A DNA stretch of 53,581 bases from NCBI GenBank assembly GCA_016927695.1, contig JAFGME010000105.1, positions 1 through 53,581 on the forward strand. Reading direction: 5' to 3'. How positions within the stretch are numbered: the first letter of the stretch is position 1; each line of letters opens with the position of its first letter. Shown here one piece after another: positions 16,219 through 23,705 of this stretch. This DNA is from Bacteroidales bacterium. Its GTDB lineage: Bacteria; Bacteroidota; Bacteroidia; Bacteroidales; JAFGHD01. The translations under genes and the position numbers were made by a program. The notes below the pieces were generated by a model. The model did no database searches and had not been told where the DNA came from. It saw only the letters and a program-made list of their open reading frames with translations.

Positions 16219-16458
16219 TTATGACTTTTTAGTTTTTTTAATCACTAGTAACTCTTCTCTGATCATAGTATGCCCGCATGAAGGACATTTGAGGGTGGTA
16301 CATTTTACCCCCTTCTGATGCGGAACTTTCTCACCGCATTTGGCACAAACACAAAAACCATCCGGCCCGAAAGAACCTCCCTTGTTCCTTCCCCTGCCTC
16401 CCGGGCTTTCGGGGTCATTGCCCATGCCCCTTCTGTTGCCTTTTCCATCCCCTTGCAT
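16219..16458 (-). CDS. Small zinc-ribbon protein with glycine/arginine-rich N-terminus
   Basis: A 79-residue protein. The first 30 residues are rich in Gly, Arg and Asn (GKGNRRGMGND, GGRGRNKGG). They are followed by a four-cysteine metal site CAKCGEKVPHQKGVKC...CPSCG, with the conserved VPHQ between the pairs. This form is common beside NifX-like and DUF5320 genes in anaerobes and is usually left as hypothetical. Rubredoxin-like iron binding or a structural zinc ribbon are both possible. It starts 107 bases after the DUF5320 gene; that gap holds a 10-bp inverted repeat. Function unknown, with a link to the ORP-like ATPases from context only. Confidence 0.8.
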   Translation of the reverse strand: MQGDGKGNRRGMGNDPESPGGRGRNKGGSFGPDGFCVCAKCGEKVPHQKGVKCTTLKCPSCGHTMIREELLVIKKTKKS

Positions 16459-16490
16459 AATGCTTTTTTTTTGTTTTCAATGTGAATAAA

Positions 16491-16559
16491 GACTGCCCTG
16501 AAGATCGATTTACCCATCAATACTTGTTTTCCTAAGAAATTTGTGATTCCAGGGCAGTC
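16491..16559. repeat. 10-bp inverted repeat between DUF5320 and zinc-ribbon genes
   Basis: GACTGCCCTG (16491-16500) and CAGGGCAGTC (16550-16559) are perfect complements with a 49-nt loop. The structure fills the largest gap inside an otherwise tight operon. A terminator or attenuator is possible because T-rich sequence follows on the minus strand, but there is no clean T-run directly after the stem. Confidence 0.55.
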
Positions 16560-16565
16560 GTCTTT

Positions 16566-16874
16566 TCATTTTTCTTCTCCCTGCTGAAGTTCGGCGAGTC
16601 GCTTCTCAATGCTTTCCATTTGCTCCCTGAGCCGTTTCGCTTCAATTTCAAGCAGGTTTTTTTCAGTAACGTCATTCGGCGCATCCCCGAATAAGCCGTT
16701 GCGCCAATTGCGGAACCGGTTTCTCATTCCTCTTCCGGGGCCTCTTCCAAATCCCCTGCCGCCTCCCATCTGCAATCCTGCAGACTCAGGCCGGCCACTG
16801 CCGCCACAATAACCCATTCCTCTGCCTGTCATAGGCCCCAGTCCGTTGGGACCGGTTCTGTCACCTCCCGGCAT
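16566..16874 (-). CDS. DUF5320 domain-containing protein
   Basis: A 102-residue protein with the family's fixed start MPGGDRTGPNGLGPMTGRGMGYC. It then has a Gly/Arg/Met-rich stretch and a C-terminal coiled-coil helix (about residues 68-100, IEAKRLREQMESIEKRLAEL). Such proteins regularly neighbour NifX-like and DUF134 genes in anaerobes; the function is not known. The coiled coil suggests oligomer formation or binding to the ATPases. Its start codon lies 14 bases inside the end of the DUF134 gene, so the two are translationally coupled. Confidence 0.87.
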   Translation of the reverse strand: MPGGDRTGPNGLGPMTGRGMGYCGGSGRPESAGLQMGGGRGFGRGPGRGMRNRFRNWRNGLFGDAPNDVTEKNLLEIEAKRLREQMESIEKRLAELQQGEEK

Positions 16875-17343
16875 AATTACCTCCTTTCATTTTTGATTGA
16901 ACATAACTTCTTTCCGTGCAACATTTGCCATGACCAAAACCGCCTGCAAGATTAAGCAGGTTAACTGAATGGCATTGCGGGCACTCCGCAAAAGAGGCAT
17001 CGATGTTCATATCGAACATATACCCACAACTAAGGCACCTGATGATATTTTTGCGGAAATGGACATTGCCTCCTTCAATCAGAAGCAGGTTGCCGTTGAT
17101 AATCAGGTCGGCAATTTTTTTCCGGGCCTGTTCAATAAGCCGGGTAAAAGTACTCCTGGAAATCTCCATTTCCCCTGCTGCCTCCGCATGCGAAAGGCCG
17201 TTATAGTCAGCAAGACGAAACGCTTCGTACTCATCAAGAGACAAAAGCGTTTGCCCCAGCAACCGCCCTGAAACACCCAGAGGTTTAAACTCCGTGAACA
17301 ATGGCGGTTTATGTACTATCCTTTCGTTTTTCGGACGTGGCAT
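16861..17343 (-). CDS. DUF134-family DNA-binding protein with C-terminal metal-binding tail
   Basis: A 160-residue likely regulator. The start is set at 17343 (MPRPKNERIVHKPP, the usual DUF134 beginning). The promoter -7 box at 17377-17370 excludes the upstream ATG at 17400, which is not downstream of it. Residues about 36-85 form a sigma-region-4-like helix-turn-helix (LSLDEYEAFRLADYNGLS, AEAAGEMEISRSTFTRLIEQ). The C-terminal part has CLSCG, CPQCH and a CC pair, suited to iron or zinc binding, so it may sense metal or redox state. It is the first gene of the ORP-like operon and may regulate its own promoter, which carries a palindrome. Desulfovibrio ORP loci are reported to include a comparable gene, as far as I recall. 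Confidence 0.87.
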   Translation of the reverse strand: MPRPKNERIVHKPPLFTEFKPLGVSGRLLGQTLLSLDEYEAFRLADYNGLSHAEAAGEMEISRSTFTRLIEQARKKIADLIINGNLLLIEGGNVHFRKNIIRCLSCGYMFDMNIDASFAECPQCHSVNLLNLAGGFGHGKCCTERSYVQSKMKGGNYAGR

Positions 17344-17369
17344 ACACGGATTATTTTTGTTTCCGGCTG

Positions 17370-17401
17370 CAAATATAATGAACATATGTTCAATATCCAA
17401 A
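17370..17401 (-). promoter_or_regulatory. Promoter with palindromic operator in front of the ORP-like operon
   Basis: On the minus strand TTTG (17401-17398), a 20-base spacer and TATATTTG (17377-17370) match the Bacteroidota promoter. The spacer contains the perfect palindrome TGAACATATGTTCA (17379-17392), which extends with one mismatch to about 22 bp (17375-17396). A protein bound there would block the promoter. The core AACA..TGTT resembles operators of ArsR/SmtB-type metal sensors, but no such regulator is nearby; the DUF134 protein is the obvious candidate binder. Confidence 0.75.
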
Positions 17402-17518
17402 AAAATATTTCATTTTCTCCACATTTCACGTATTTTTTTTCAGCACCTCCAGCAGGACAAACTGACATATCACCCCGGTTGGTACAAGCTTTGATCATTC
17501 GCAACCCAAAAAAAGTTT

Positions 17519-17992
17519 ATGAAAAACATTCAATGGATCATCATCGCCCTTTTTATGGGGCTGGGCGTTCTCAATGCCCAAACCGTTCAAAATGAAATCA
17601 CTGACGGGGATTATTACATGAGTAAGAATATCAGCGGCGACATAAAATCAGTGGAGGAAACCCTTAGGAATGTGCTAAAAGAAGAGGGATTCACTGTTGT
17701 TACTGAGATCAGTATGCATGAAACCCTGGCCGAAAAGCTACATGTTGAATTTACACCCTACCGCATTCTTGGTGTGTGCAATGCGGGCTATGCTTATCAA
17801 ACCCTGCAGGCTGACGAAAACATCGGGCTTTTCCTTCCATGTAAGATCTTACTGAAGCAAACCGGGCCGGAAATCACCGAAGTGGTTGCCATCAATCCAT
17901 CCGCACTGATGGAAATGCTTGGCAACAAGGAACTTATGGAAATCGCCAAAGAGGTTACCGGAAAATTCAGAGCAATCATGCAAAAGCTGTAA
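17519..17992 (+). CDS. Exported DUF302 domain protein
   Basis: A 157-residue protein with a signal peptide (MKNIQWIIIALFMGLGVLNA). It is followed by one DUF302 domain: the SVEETLRNVLKEEGFTVVTEI start, then HVEFTPYRILGVCNAGYAYQTL and GLFLPCKILL. Two cysteines (in GVCNAG and LPCK) are typical of the family. The family has a known fold but no agreed role; relatives occur beside thiol and sulfur genes. It is divergent from the ORP-like operon, with 175 bases between the two starts, and may share its regulation, but no promoter for it is clear. Confidence 0.85.
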   Translation: MKNIQWIIIALFMGLGVLNAQTVQNEITDGDYYMSKNISGDIKSVEETLRNVLKEEGFTVVTEISMHETLAEKLHVEFTPYRILGVCNAGYAYQTLQADENIGLFLPCKILLKQTGPEITEVVAINPSALMEMLGNKELMEIAKEVTGKFRAIMQKL

Positions 17993-18042
17993 TCAGGCTA
18001 CCTTTACAGGCAATGGCAGTATTTTTACTTTACTGTCCGTAA

Positions 18043-19869
18043 TCAATCCGTTCCGGTCATTTTCAGCATGATGCTTTTACTGTTCCCGGCATGAAAGAGG
18101 TCGATCATTCTTTTGAACTCAGGGTACTCTGAAACTTCAATGATTCTTTTCCTGATTTCAAGGGATTTGCTCACTTTTATGCCCTTGTCTGATCTGTCTA
18201 TTTCAATGATCAGAGAGCCAAATCCGGCATCCACGGATTGACTTACAGGCTTACCTATCCATTGTATTCCCGAAGGCAGGCTGATGTCAATTTCATACTT
18301 CTCAAACAAAGTAAAAGGAACTTCCAGCGGGGTTTCCCGCTTACTGTAAAGATAATTCATGTGCCATGCCGGAAGGCCTTTATTTAACTCAGGCAGGTCA
18401 AGTTGCAGATATTCCCCCATCCTGACAAGCGCTTCCTTTTTCTCAACTGTAAAATCAATAGTAGAGCGTATCTGTGCAGAATTGATCAGCTCAAAATCTT
18501 TAACATCCTGTTTACTTAGGGAACCGGAGAGAAAATTTTTAACGCTTTCTCCGTTTTGTGCAATGGTATAATAAGGGTTAATTCTTCCGGAAAGTTCCGC
18601 TTTCAGTTTGCCGGAAATGCGGAGCGAATCATCCAGGAGGAGTTCACCGCTGAGTACGGCTTTATTTCCGGGACTTTCACTGAAACTGATTTCGCTGAGG
18701 GGTTTATCGGGATTCAGGGCAACGGCTATACAGCCATCAAGACGGTAAATGAGGTTTTGTTCAGAAGCAGTCACAGGAGAGATATACTGTTGTTCGGTTT
18801 CTCTCGGGTTCACCTGCACCAGGAAATCTGTAACAAGCGGCAAACAACCTGTTTGAGCATCATAAAACTGTTCCGGAAACATCATCACCGGTTCGGCGTG
18901 GATGCCGGCTTCCCGGTATAAACCTGCCAGCAATATGGCTTTTTCGAAGGGGGTGCCCCCATTGGCTGCCCAGGTGTCAGCCGGGACACGGGGGAGGTAT
19001 CCGGTGTGCTCAAAAGGAATATTCCAGTTATTCATTTCAGTGGCAACGGCCTTCTGCAAGCCAAAAATAAGCTGAAGGTCATTTTCTGATTTTTCTTTCA
19101 GGGAAGAAACAAATTTTTTGGCATCGTCACTGGTTTTGTATTGAAATGCAGGATGGGCAACCAGGTATTTGTATAATCCCTCCATTTTTTCAGTGCTGAA
19201 TACCAACCTGGGTAAATGAGAACTGTTTTCCGGAAGAAAATTTTCGTGAGACCCTTCACTGATACCGCGGAAAGTGAAGGTGTAGATTTTCATATCCTTT
19301 TCTTCTGACTCGTCAGGTGCGGTTCTGATATTGAAAACTTTATAATACAATTCCTTATGCTTTGGTATTTTAATAACAATGATTTCCTCCCTGACCGGGG
19401 AAGCCTCTGCGATCACTTCATTCCCCATCAGGGCCGGAAAATATCCCGCCTGACTTGAGATGTTGTAATCCAGTTCGATGACAGAGTTAACTTCAAGGCC
19501 TGTATGGGTCACCACCATTTCCCTGAGCTGACTGAAGTATGGCGCATCCTGGGCAAACCCCGGCAGCACTTCATTAAATGCATTGGGAGGGGAATGGACA
19601 ATGTTTCCATTGGATTGTGTAGTGAACGCTTTGTTTATTGTAAGCTTCTGAAAAGCAGGATTATACACAATGAAAGTTTCGCCGTATAGCCGGTTGAATG
19701 AAAAGTGCGTGTACAGGTTCACCTTCTTGTAATAGTGAAAATCCATGCTTCCATCTTCATGCAGTGTAAATTCTTTCAGAATTTTATCAAAAGCGGCATC
19801 TGCTTCGGGCTGGGCAAAAGCGCTTATGGTTATGAAATATACCAGGGATATTAAATAAAATGTTCTCAT
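18043..19869 (-). CDS. DUF3857 protein with degenerate transglutaminase domain
   Basis: A 608-residue exported protein with signal peptide MRTFYLISLVYFITISAFAQ. A DUF3857 beta-rich domain covers about residues 40-200, followed by a transglutaminase-like fold around 250-400. The fold can be aligned to the next gene upstream (for example AILLAGLYREAGIHAEPVM). The catalytic cysteine position is P307 in TPFEKA, and the histidine and aspartate positions are also lost. It is therefore probably a structural or binding protein rather than an enzyme. The stop of the upstream DUF3857 gene is 12 bases before this start, so the two form a bicistronic unit. Role unknown. Confidence 0.83.
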   Translation of the reverse strand: MRTFYLISLVYFITISAFAQPEADAAFDKILKEFTLHEDGSMDFHYYKKVNLYTHFSFNRLYGETFIVYNPAFQKLTINKAFTTQSNGNIVHSPPNAFNEVLPGFAQDAPYFSQLREMVVTHTGLEVNSVIELDYNISSQAGYFPALMGNEVIAEASPVREEIIVIKIPKHKELYYKVFNIRTAPDESEEKDMKIYTFTFRGISEGSHENFLPENSSHLPRLVFSTEKMEGLYKYLVAHPAFQYKTSDDAKKFVSSLKEKSENDLQLIFGLQKAVATEMNNWNIPFEHTGYLPRVPADTWAANGGTPFEKAILLAGLYREAGIHAEPVMMFPEQFYDAQTGCLPLVTDFLVQVNPRETEQQYISPVTASEQNLIYRLDGCIAVALNPDKPLSEISFSESPGNKAVLSGELLLDDSLRISGKLKAELSGRINPYYTIAQNGESVKNFLSGSLSKQDVKDFELINSAQIRSTIDFTVEKKEALVRMGEYLQLDLPELNKGLPAWHMNYLYSKRETPLEVPFTLFEKYEIDISLPSGIQWIGKPVSQSVDAGFGSLIIEIDRSDKGIKVSKSLEIRKRIIEVSEYPEFKRMIDLFHAGNSKSIMLKMTGTD

Positions 19870-19881
19870 AATGCTTTTGTT

Positions 19882-21840
19882 TTATTGGATGATTTTTAGG
19901 ATTACCGGCTCTTCTGCCATCTTTTTCTGATTTTGCACCACCTCTTTAAATGCACTCCAGTCTTCCGGGTCATAAATTCTTTTCCTAAGGGTAACTGTTT
20001 CCGACACTTTGAGGATATTGCCCTGGATGCTGTAAGCTCCTTTGAATGAAGCGGGATCGCTGCTTACAGGTTGTACATCGGGGGCATAAGCAATCGCTGC
20101 GCCGGAAGGCAGGGTGATTTCTTCATAAAGTTCCACCAGCCTTGAACACCTGTCACGAAAAGCGTATTTCCGTTCATTGGCAGAGAGGTTAAAATAGAGA
20201 TGCGACATAGCCCCTCTGAAAATCCCTGAAATTGCCGGAGGAATAAAGATGATTTCTGAGGATGTAACGAGGGCATGATCCGGAATCACGAATCTGAGTT
20301 TTATATTGATAGGGCCGTCAGTATAATTATACGGGTTCCCATATCCGGCGTCGATGATATGCGCTGCAGGAAAAACGGACAGCAACTCCCTTTCCAGGGA
20401 TTTACCCCAGGTGGAAATGAACCCGCCTGTGAACATCCTTCGGATGGCTGCATCCGACTGTCCTTCGGCATCAATGGTTATCTCGCCGGTAAGTGAACCG
20501 TCAGCGTCCAGGGTGGATTTCCCATTGATCCTGAAATAATGATTCTCAGGAGGTGAAACAGGGGTGATCATAAGGTCGGCTCCTTCCGGTACGCCCATGA
20601 GGTAGTTCTGCTGTTGCTCCAGGCTGCTCCATAACTCCCTTACAAAAGGCACCCAGGTTGGATCAAGGAGGTGATACCGTCCGTCAGACAGTTTGACGAT
20701 GGTGACACTGTGATTAAACTGGTCGGCAGGGATGTAATCGATCCTTGACCCTGCCATGGTCATCGCAGGATAGGACTCAAACCCGGCAGCCCTGAGCATG
20801 GTAATGAGCATCCCGGCTTTGTCTTTACAAACCCCGCAACGGTCGGCAAAAGTCATTTCGCCCTTATGCAGCGTGAAACCTTCACCCTCTCCCATAGAGA
20901 TTCCGGAATACCTTATGTTGTCGGCAACCCAGTGAGTAAGTACTGACACTGAATCCACCTCATCCTTTGCATTTTTCAACAATTCATCGGTTTTGGCCTG
21001 CACCTCAGGGGTCACATCAAAACTGCCAAAATCTTCATTTACGCCATAAAACCAGAGCGATTTCGCATTCCAGTCGGGGCTGGTGGACAGCAATAACTTC
21101 GGGAACTCATCCGAAGGGGCAACCATCCCGGCTTCCGTGGCCGGCCTCGAAAAGTTCGTTTTTGTGAAAGTGTACAGCATCCTGTCGCCCCGGAGCGCCG
21201 ATGATGACCTGGCTTCCCCGTTATAAAACTCGTATTGAAGTAGTTTGTCGGCCGGAATATCAACCTGGTAAACTTTCTCCATCACAGGCTCTGCGCTCCA
21301 GAATTCAACGATATCGTAAAAATGTCCCCGCATCGGGGGAATGTACCTGTCGTCTTCCGCATCGTAGAGAAGAGCATAAGTGAAACCTTTTCTGAACAGA
21401 TTGATTTCAATGACATCTCCCGGGCAAAGGCGGCCGATTTCAAGCATTTTCTCCCTTGCTCCCCAGTATATGGCTCGTGCAGGGGCCGGGTAATCAAGTG
21501 TGCCGGAAATGTCAATCACATCCTCCGTTCCGCCCTCCCTGTAAACCCGTGCTCCCCGGATTTCCACATAAGCAGAAAGGGGGTCATATCCGATCCTGAT
21601 CACATTGTTTTGCCTCGCTCCCTCAGGTGTAAGTATTTTGATCAGTTTATGCATATAAACAAAACTGAGCCCCGATTCCTTCACTTCAGTAAGGGTGGAA
21701 TCGAAAAGGGTGAGCACGTTACTTCCGGGATAATCACCGGCGCCCGGGGAAACCCTGATCAGGTCTCTCACAGGTTCCTGTGCCGCTATGCTCAATGACA
21801 TCATGCATAATAGCGACAGGTAAATGATATTGATTTTCAT
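19882..21840 (-). CDS. DUF3857 protein with intact transglutaminase-like domain
   Basis: A 652-residue exported protein. The start at 21840 begins a proper signal peptide (MKINIIYLSLLCMMSLSIAAQ); the longer frame to 21909 puts unrelated residues in front of it. The DUF3857 domain spans about residues 35-230. The transglutaminase-like domain has all three catalytic residues: C338 in RCGVCKDKAG, H377 in QFNHSV, and D393 in HLLDPTW. A C-terminal beta domain (DUF2569-free) follows. It may act as a cysteine protease, amidase or transglutaminase in the periplasm or on the surface. Cotranscribed with the degenerate paralogue downstream, which suggests a working pair. Confidence 0.87.
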   Translation of the reverse strand: MKINIIYLSLLCMMSLSIAAQEPVRDLIRVSPGAGDYPGSNVLTLFDSTLTEVKESGLSFVYMHKLIKILTPEGARQNNVIRIGYDPLSAYVEIRGARVYREGGTEDVIDISGTLDYPAPARAIYWGAREKMLEIGRLCPGDVIEINLFRKGFTYALLYDAEDDRYIPPMRGHFYDIVEFWSAEPVMEKVYQVDIPADKLLQYEFYNGEARSSSALRGDRMLYTFTKTNFSRPATEAGMVAPSDEFPKLLLSTSPDWNAKSLWFYGVNEDFGSFDVTPEVQAKTDELLKNAKDEVDSVSVLTHWVADNIRYSGISMGEGEGFTLHKGEMTFADRCGVCKDKAGMLITMLRAAGFESYPAMTMAGSRIDYIPADQFNHSVTIVKLSDGRYHLLDPTWVPFVRELWSSLEQQQNYLMGVPEGADLMITPVSPPENHYFRINGKSTLDADGSLTGEITIDAEGQSDAAIRRMFTGGFISTWGKSLERELLSVFPAAHIIDAGYGNPYNYTDGPINIKLRFVIPDHALVTSSEIIFIPPAISGIFRGAMSHLYFNLSANERKYAFRDRCSRLVELYEEITLPSGAAIAYAPDVQPVSSDPASFKGAYSIQGNILKVSETVTLRKRIYDPEDWSAFKEVVQNQKKMAEEPVILKIIQ

Positions 21841-21943
21841 TCCTTTATATTTTAATAGTAGTTTTGCCGGTAAAACTAAGCAAATGATCTGAACGATGCC
21901 ATAATGCAAGGTTTTTTCTTTTGAATTTTTTAGGGTTTTTTTA

Positions 21944-21974
21944 TTTGTTACTGTTAGATAATTTTATAATTTTG
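21944..21974 (+). promoter_or_regulatory. Promoter of the rpsF-rpsR-rplI operon
   Basis: TTTG at 21944-21947, a 19-base spacer and TAATTTTG at 21967-21974 give a full Bacteroidota-type promoter. The rpsF start codon lies 34 bases past the -7 box. Confidence 0.8.
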
Positions 21975-22007
21975 CAGCCCTTTTTTAATATTTAAATGAT
22001 TTAAAAT

Positions 22008-22355
22008 ATGACAAATCAGTATGAAACCGTTTTCATTATGACTCCCGTTTTGTCTGATGAACAGATGAAGGAAACGGTAAAGAAATTTGAGGACTATCTG
22101 AAAAGTAAAGGGGCCGAGATCGTATTCTCCGACAACTGGGGAATGCGAAAACTTGCCTACCCGATCCAGAAAAAAACCACAGGTTTTTACCATCTTGTAG
22201 AGTACAAAGCTGAACCCGCAATCATCCGTGATTTTGAAGTGGCCTTCAAAAGGGATGAAAGGATTATCCGGTTTCTCACCGTAAGGCTGGAGAAATATGC
22301 AATTGAATACAACGAAAACAAGAGAAAAAAGGCCAGGGAAGCCAAAACAGCCTGA
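22008..22355 (+). CDS. rpsF: 30S ribosomal protein S6
   Basis: A 115-residue ribosomal protein that binds 16S rRNA with S18 in the small-subunit platform. Family features are [24 protein letters not shown] at the start, the [22 protein letters not shown] core, and [13 protein letters not shown] near the end. It has a short lysine-rich tail ([14 protein letters not shown]). It is first in the rpsF-rpsR-rplI operon, with 30 bases to rpsR. No single-strand binding protein gene is inserted between S6 and S18, the usual arrangement in Bacteroidota. Confidence 0.98.
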   Translation: MTNQYETVFIMTPVLSDEQMKETVKKFEDYLKSKGAEIVFSDNWGMRKLAYPIQKKTTGFYHLVEYKAEPAIIRDFEVAFKRDERIIRFLTVRLEKYAIEYNENKRKKAREAKTA

Positions 22356-22385
22356 TTCATCCGCTAACAATTAATCTTTACAAAA

Positions 22386-22655
22386 ATGGCACAAAACAAC
22401 ACAGATATCAAGTACCTCACTCCGATAGCGATCGATACCAAGAAAAAGAAGTACTGCCGTTTCAAGAAAAGCGGCATCAAATACATCGATTACAAAGACG
22501 CCGGTTTCCTTTTAAAATTTGTGAACGAGCAGGGAAAACTCCTGCCACGGAGGATCACGGGTACATCCACTAAATACCAGAAAAAGGTGGCCCAGGCCGT
22601 GAAACGTGCAAGGCACCTCGCTTTAATGCCTTATGTTGCAGATTTATTAAAATAG
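22386..22655 (+). CDS. rpsR: 30S ribosomal protein S18
   Basis: An 89-residue ribosomal protein of the small-subunit platform, partner of S6. The conserved core is [23 protein letters not shown], followed by [27 protein letters not shown], the most conserved stretch of the family. The basic CRFKKSG stretch carries only one of the cysteines seen in metal-binding variants. It lies 30 bases after rpsF and 12 bases before rplI. Confidence 0.98.
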   Translation: MAQNNTDIKYLTPIAIDTKKKKYCRFKKSGIKYIDYKDAGFLLKFVNEQGKLLPRRITGTSTKYQKKVAQAVKRARHLALMPYVADLLK

Positions 22656-22662
22656 GAGGAGG
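22654..22662 (+). promoter_or_regulatory. Strong Shine-Dalgarno site of rplI
   Basis: AGGAGGAGG ends 5 bases before the rplI ATG at 22668 and overlaps the rpsR stop codon. Strong Shine-Dalgarno sites are uncommon in Bacteroidota, and the other genes in this window generally lack one. This may boost L9 translation or couple it to S18. Confidence 0.8.
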
Positions 22663-22667
22663 AAATT

Positions 22668-23117
22668 ATGGAAGTTATCTTAAAACAGGATATTCCCAAT
22701 CTGGGATTCGAAAATGAGATCATTAAAGTAAAAGACGGGTATGCAAGAAACTACCTGATCCCCAAAGGCCTTGCTCAATCTGCAACGGAAACCAACAGAA
22801 AAATCCTGTCGGAAAACCTGAGACAGAAAGCGCATAAAGAACAGAAGGTTATCACTGAAGCCGGCGACTTAGCCAAAGCGCTTAAAGGACTTACGGTTAA
22901 AATAGGAGCTAAAGCTGCCGAAACCGGTAAGATATACGGATCGGTAAACAACATTCAGATCGCCAATGCCATCAAGGAACAATTCAAATATGAAATTGAC
23001 AGGAAAAAAATCCTGATCGATGGCGAATCTGTGAAAGAGCTGGGAACCTATTCGGCAGAAATTGTGCTCCATAAGGATGTACGCGTCGAAATCCAGTTCG
23101 AGGTTTTCGCAGAATAA
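22668..23117 (+). CDS. rplI: 50S ribosomal protein L9
   Basis: A 149-residue large-subunit protein with the standard two-lobe design. The N-terminal domain reads VILKQDIPNLGFENEIIKVKDGYARNYLIPKGLA. A long helix rich in Lys and Glu joins it to the C-terminal domain, with KIGAKAAETGKIYGSVNNIQIANAI at about 78-102. It is the last gene of the S6-S18-L9 operon and has a strong Shine-Dalgarno site. Nine bases separate its stop from the convergent acyltransferase gene. Confidence 0.98.
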   Translation: MEVILKQDIPNLGFENEIIKVKDGYARNYLIPKGLAQSATETNRKILSENLRQKAHKEQKVITEAGDLAKALKGLTVKIGAKAAETGKIYGSVNNIQIANAIKEQFKYEIDRKKILIDGESVKELGTYSAEIVLHKDVRVEIQFEVFAE

Positions 23118-23126
23118 AGAAACCGA

Positions 23127-23693
23127 TCATTTTTCAGGTTCTGTCAGGTTAAATTTTTCGGGGTGCCGTGCATGGCTTCCCCTGTAGAAAGATTCAATTT
23201 GCCTGAAATCGGCATCATAATCGCCGCTCATTTCAAGTACTGTTTCAAGTCCGCCTCGTTTGTTTTTGTAGTCAAGAACACCTAAAACTATGGGGACTTC
23301 AGCACGTCTGGCAATAATGTAGAAACCCTTTTTCCACTTCGCAGTGTATTTCCGTGTTCCTTCGGGTGTTACGGTAAGAAATATACTTTTATGGCTGTCA
23401 AAAAGCTCCCGTGCAAAACTGAACGCTTCCCTTCCCGCCTGCCTGTCGACCGGGACACCTCCCAACCATTTTAACAGCGGGCCCAGTGGAAAAAAGAAAA
23501 ACTCTCTCTTGATCAGGAATCTGACATTCAAACCCAGTGCGCTGAAAGCAAGCCTGCCAATAATAAAATCAAGGTTGCTGGTGTGGGGGGCAATCACCAC
23601 CACGCATTTATTTATGTGGGCCGGAATATGATTGAAAACCTGCCATTTGAACAACTTCAATATACATGCTGACAACCTGGCCGAAATGCTCAT
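23127..23693 (-). CDS. PlsC-like acyltransferase
   Basis: A 188-residue 1-acylglycerol-3-phosphate-type acyltransferase relative. The catalytic HX4D motif is PHTSNLD with H37 and D42. The acyl-acceptor/phosphate motif is TPEGTRK at about 109-115, and GGVPVDR at 78-84 completes the set. It is short for true PlsC, and the N-terminus has only weak hydrophobic character. It may act on glycerophospholipid or another lipid at the inner-membrane face, or belong to the small PlsC-like subgroup with unknown acceptors. It starts 12 bases after dnaX and is cotranscribed with it. Confidence 0.85.
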   Translation of the reverse strand: MSISARLSACILKLFKWQVFNHIPAHINKCVVVIAPHTSNLDFIIGRLAFSALGLNVRFLIKREFFFFPLGPLLKWLGGVPVDRQAGREAFSFARELFDSHKSIFLTVTPEGTRKYTAKWKKGFYIIARRAEVPIVLGVLDYKNKRGGLETVLEMSGDYDADFRQIESFYRGSHARHPEKFNLTEPEK

Positions 23694-23705
23694 TGCTCAA
23701 TAGTA

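Noticed and set aside
9486-17343. NifX-like proteins as evidence of a nitrogen-fixation cluster
   Set aside because: No nifH, nifD, nifK, nifE, nifN or nifB-type gene is in the window, and the partner genes (DUF134, DUF5320, ferredoxin-ATPases) fit ORP-like loci instead.
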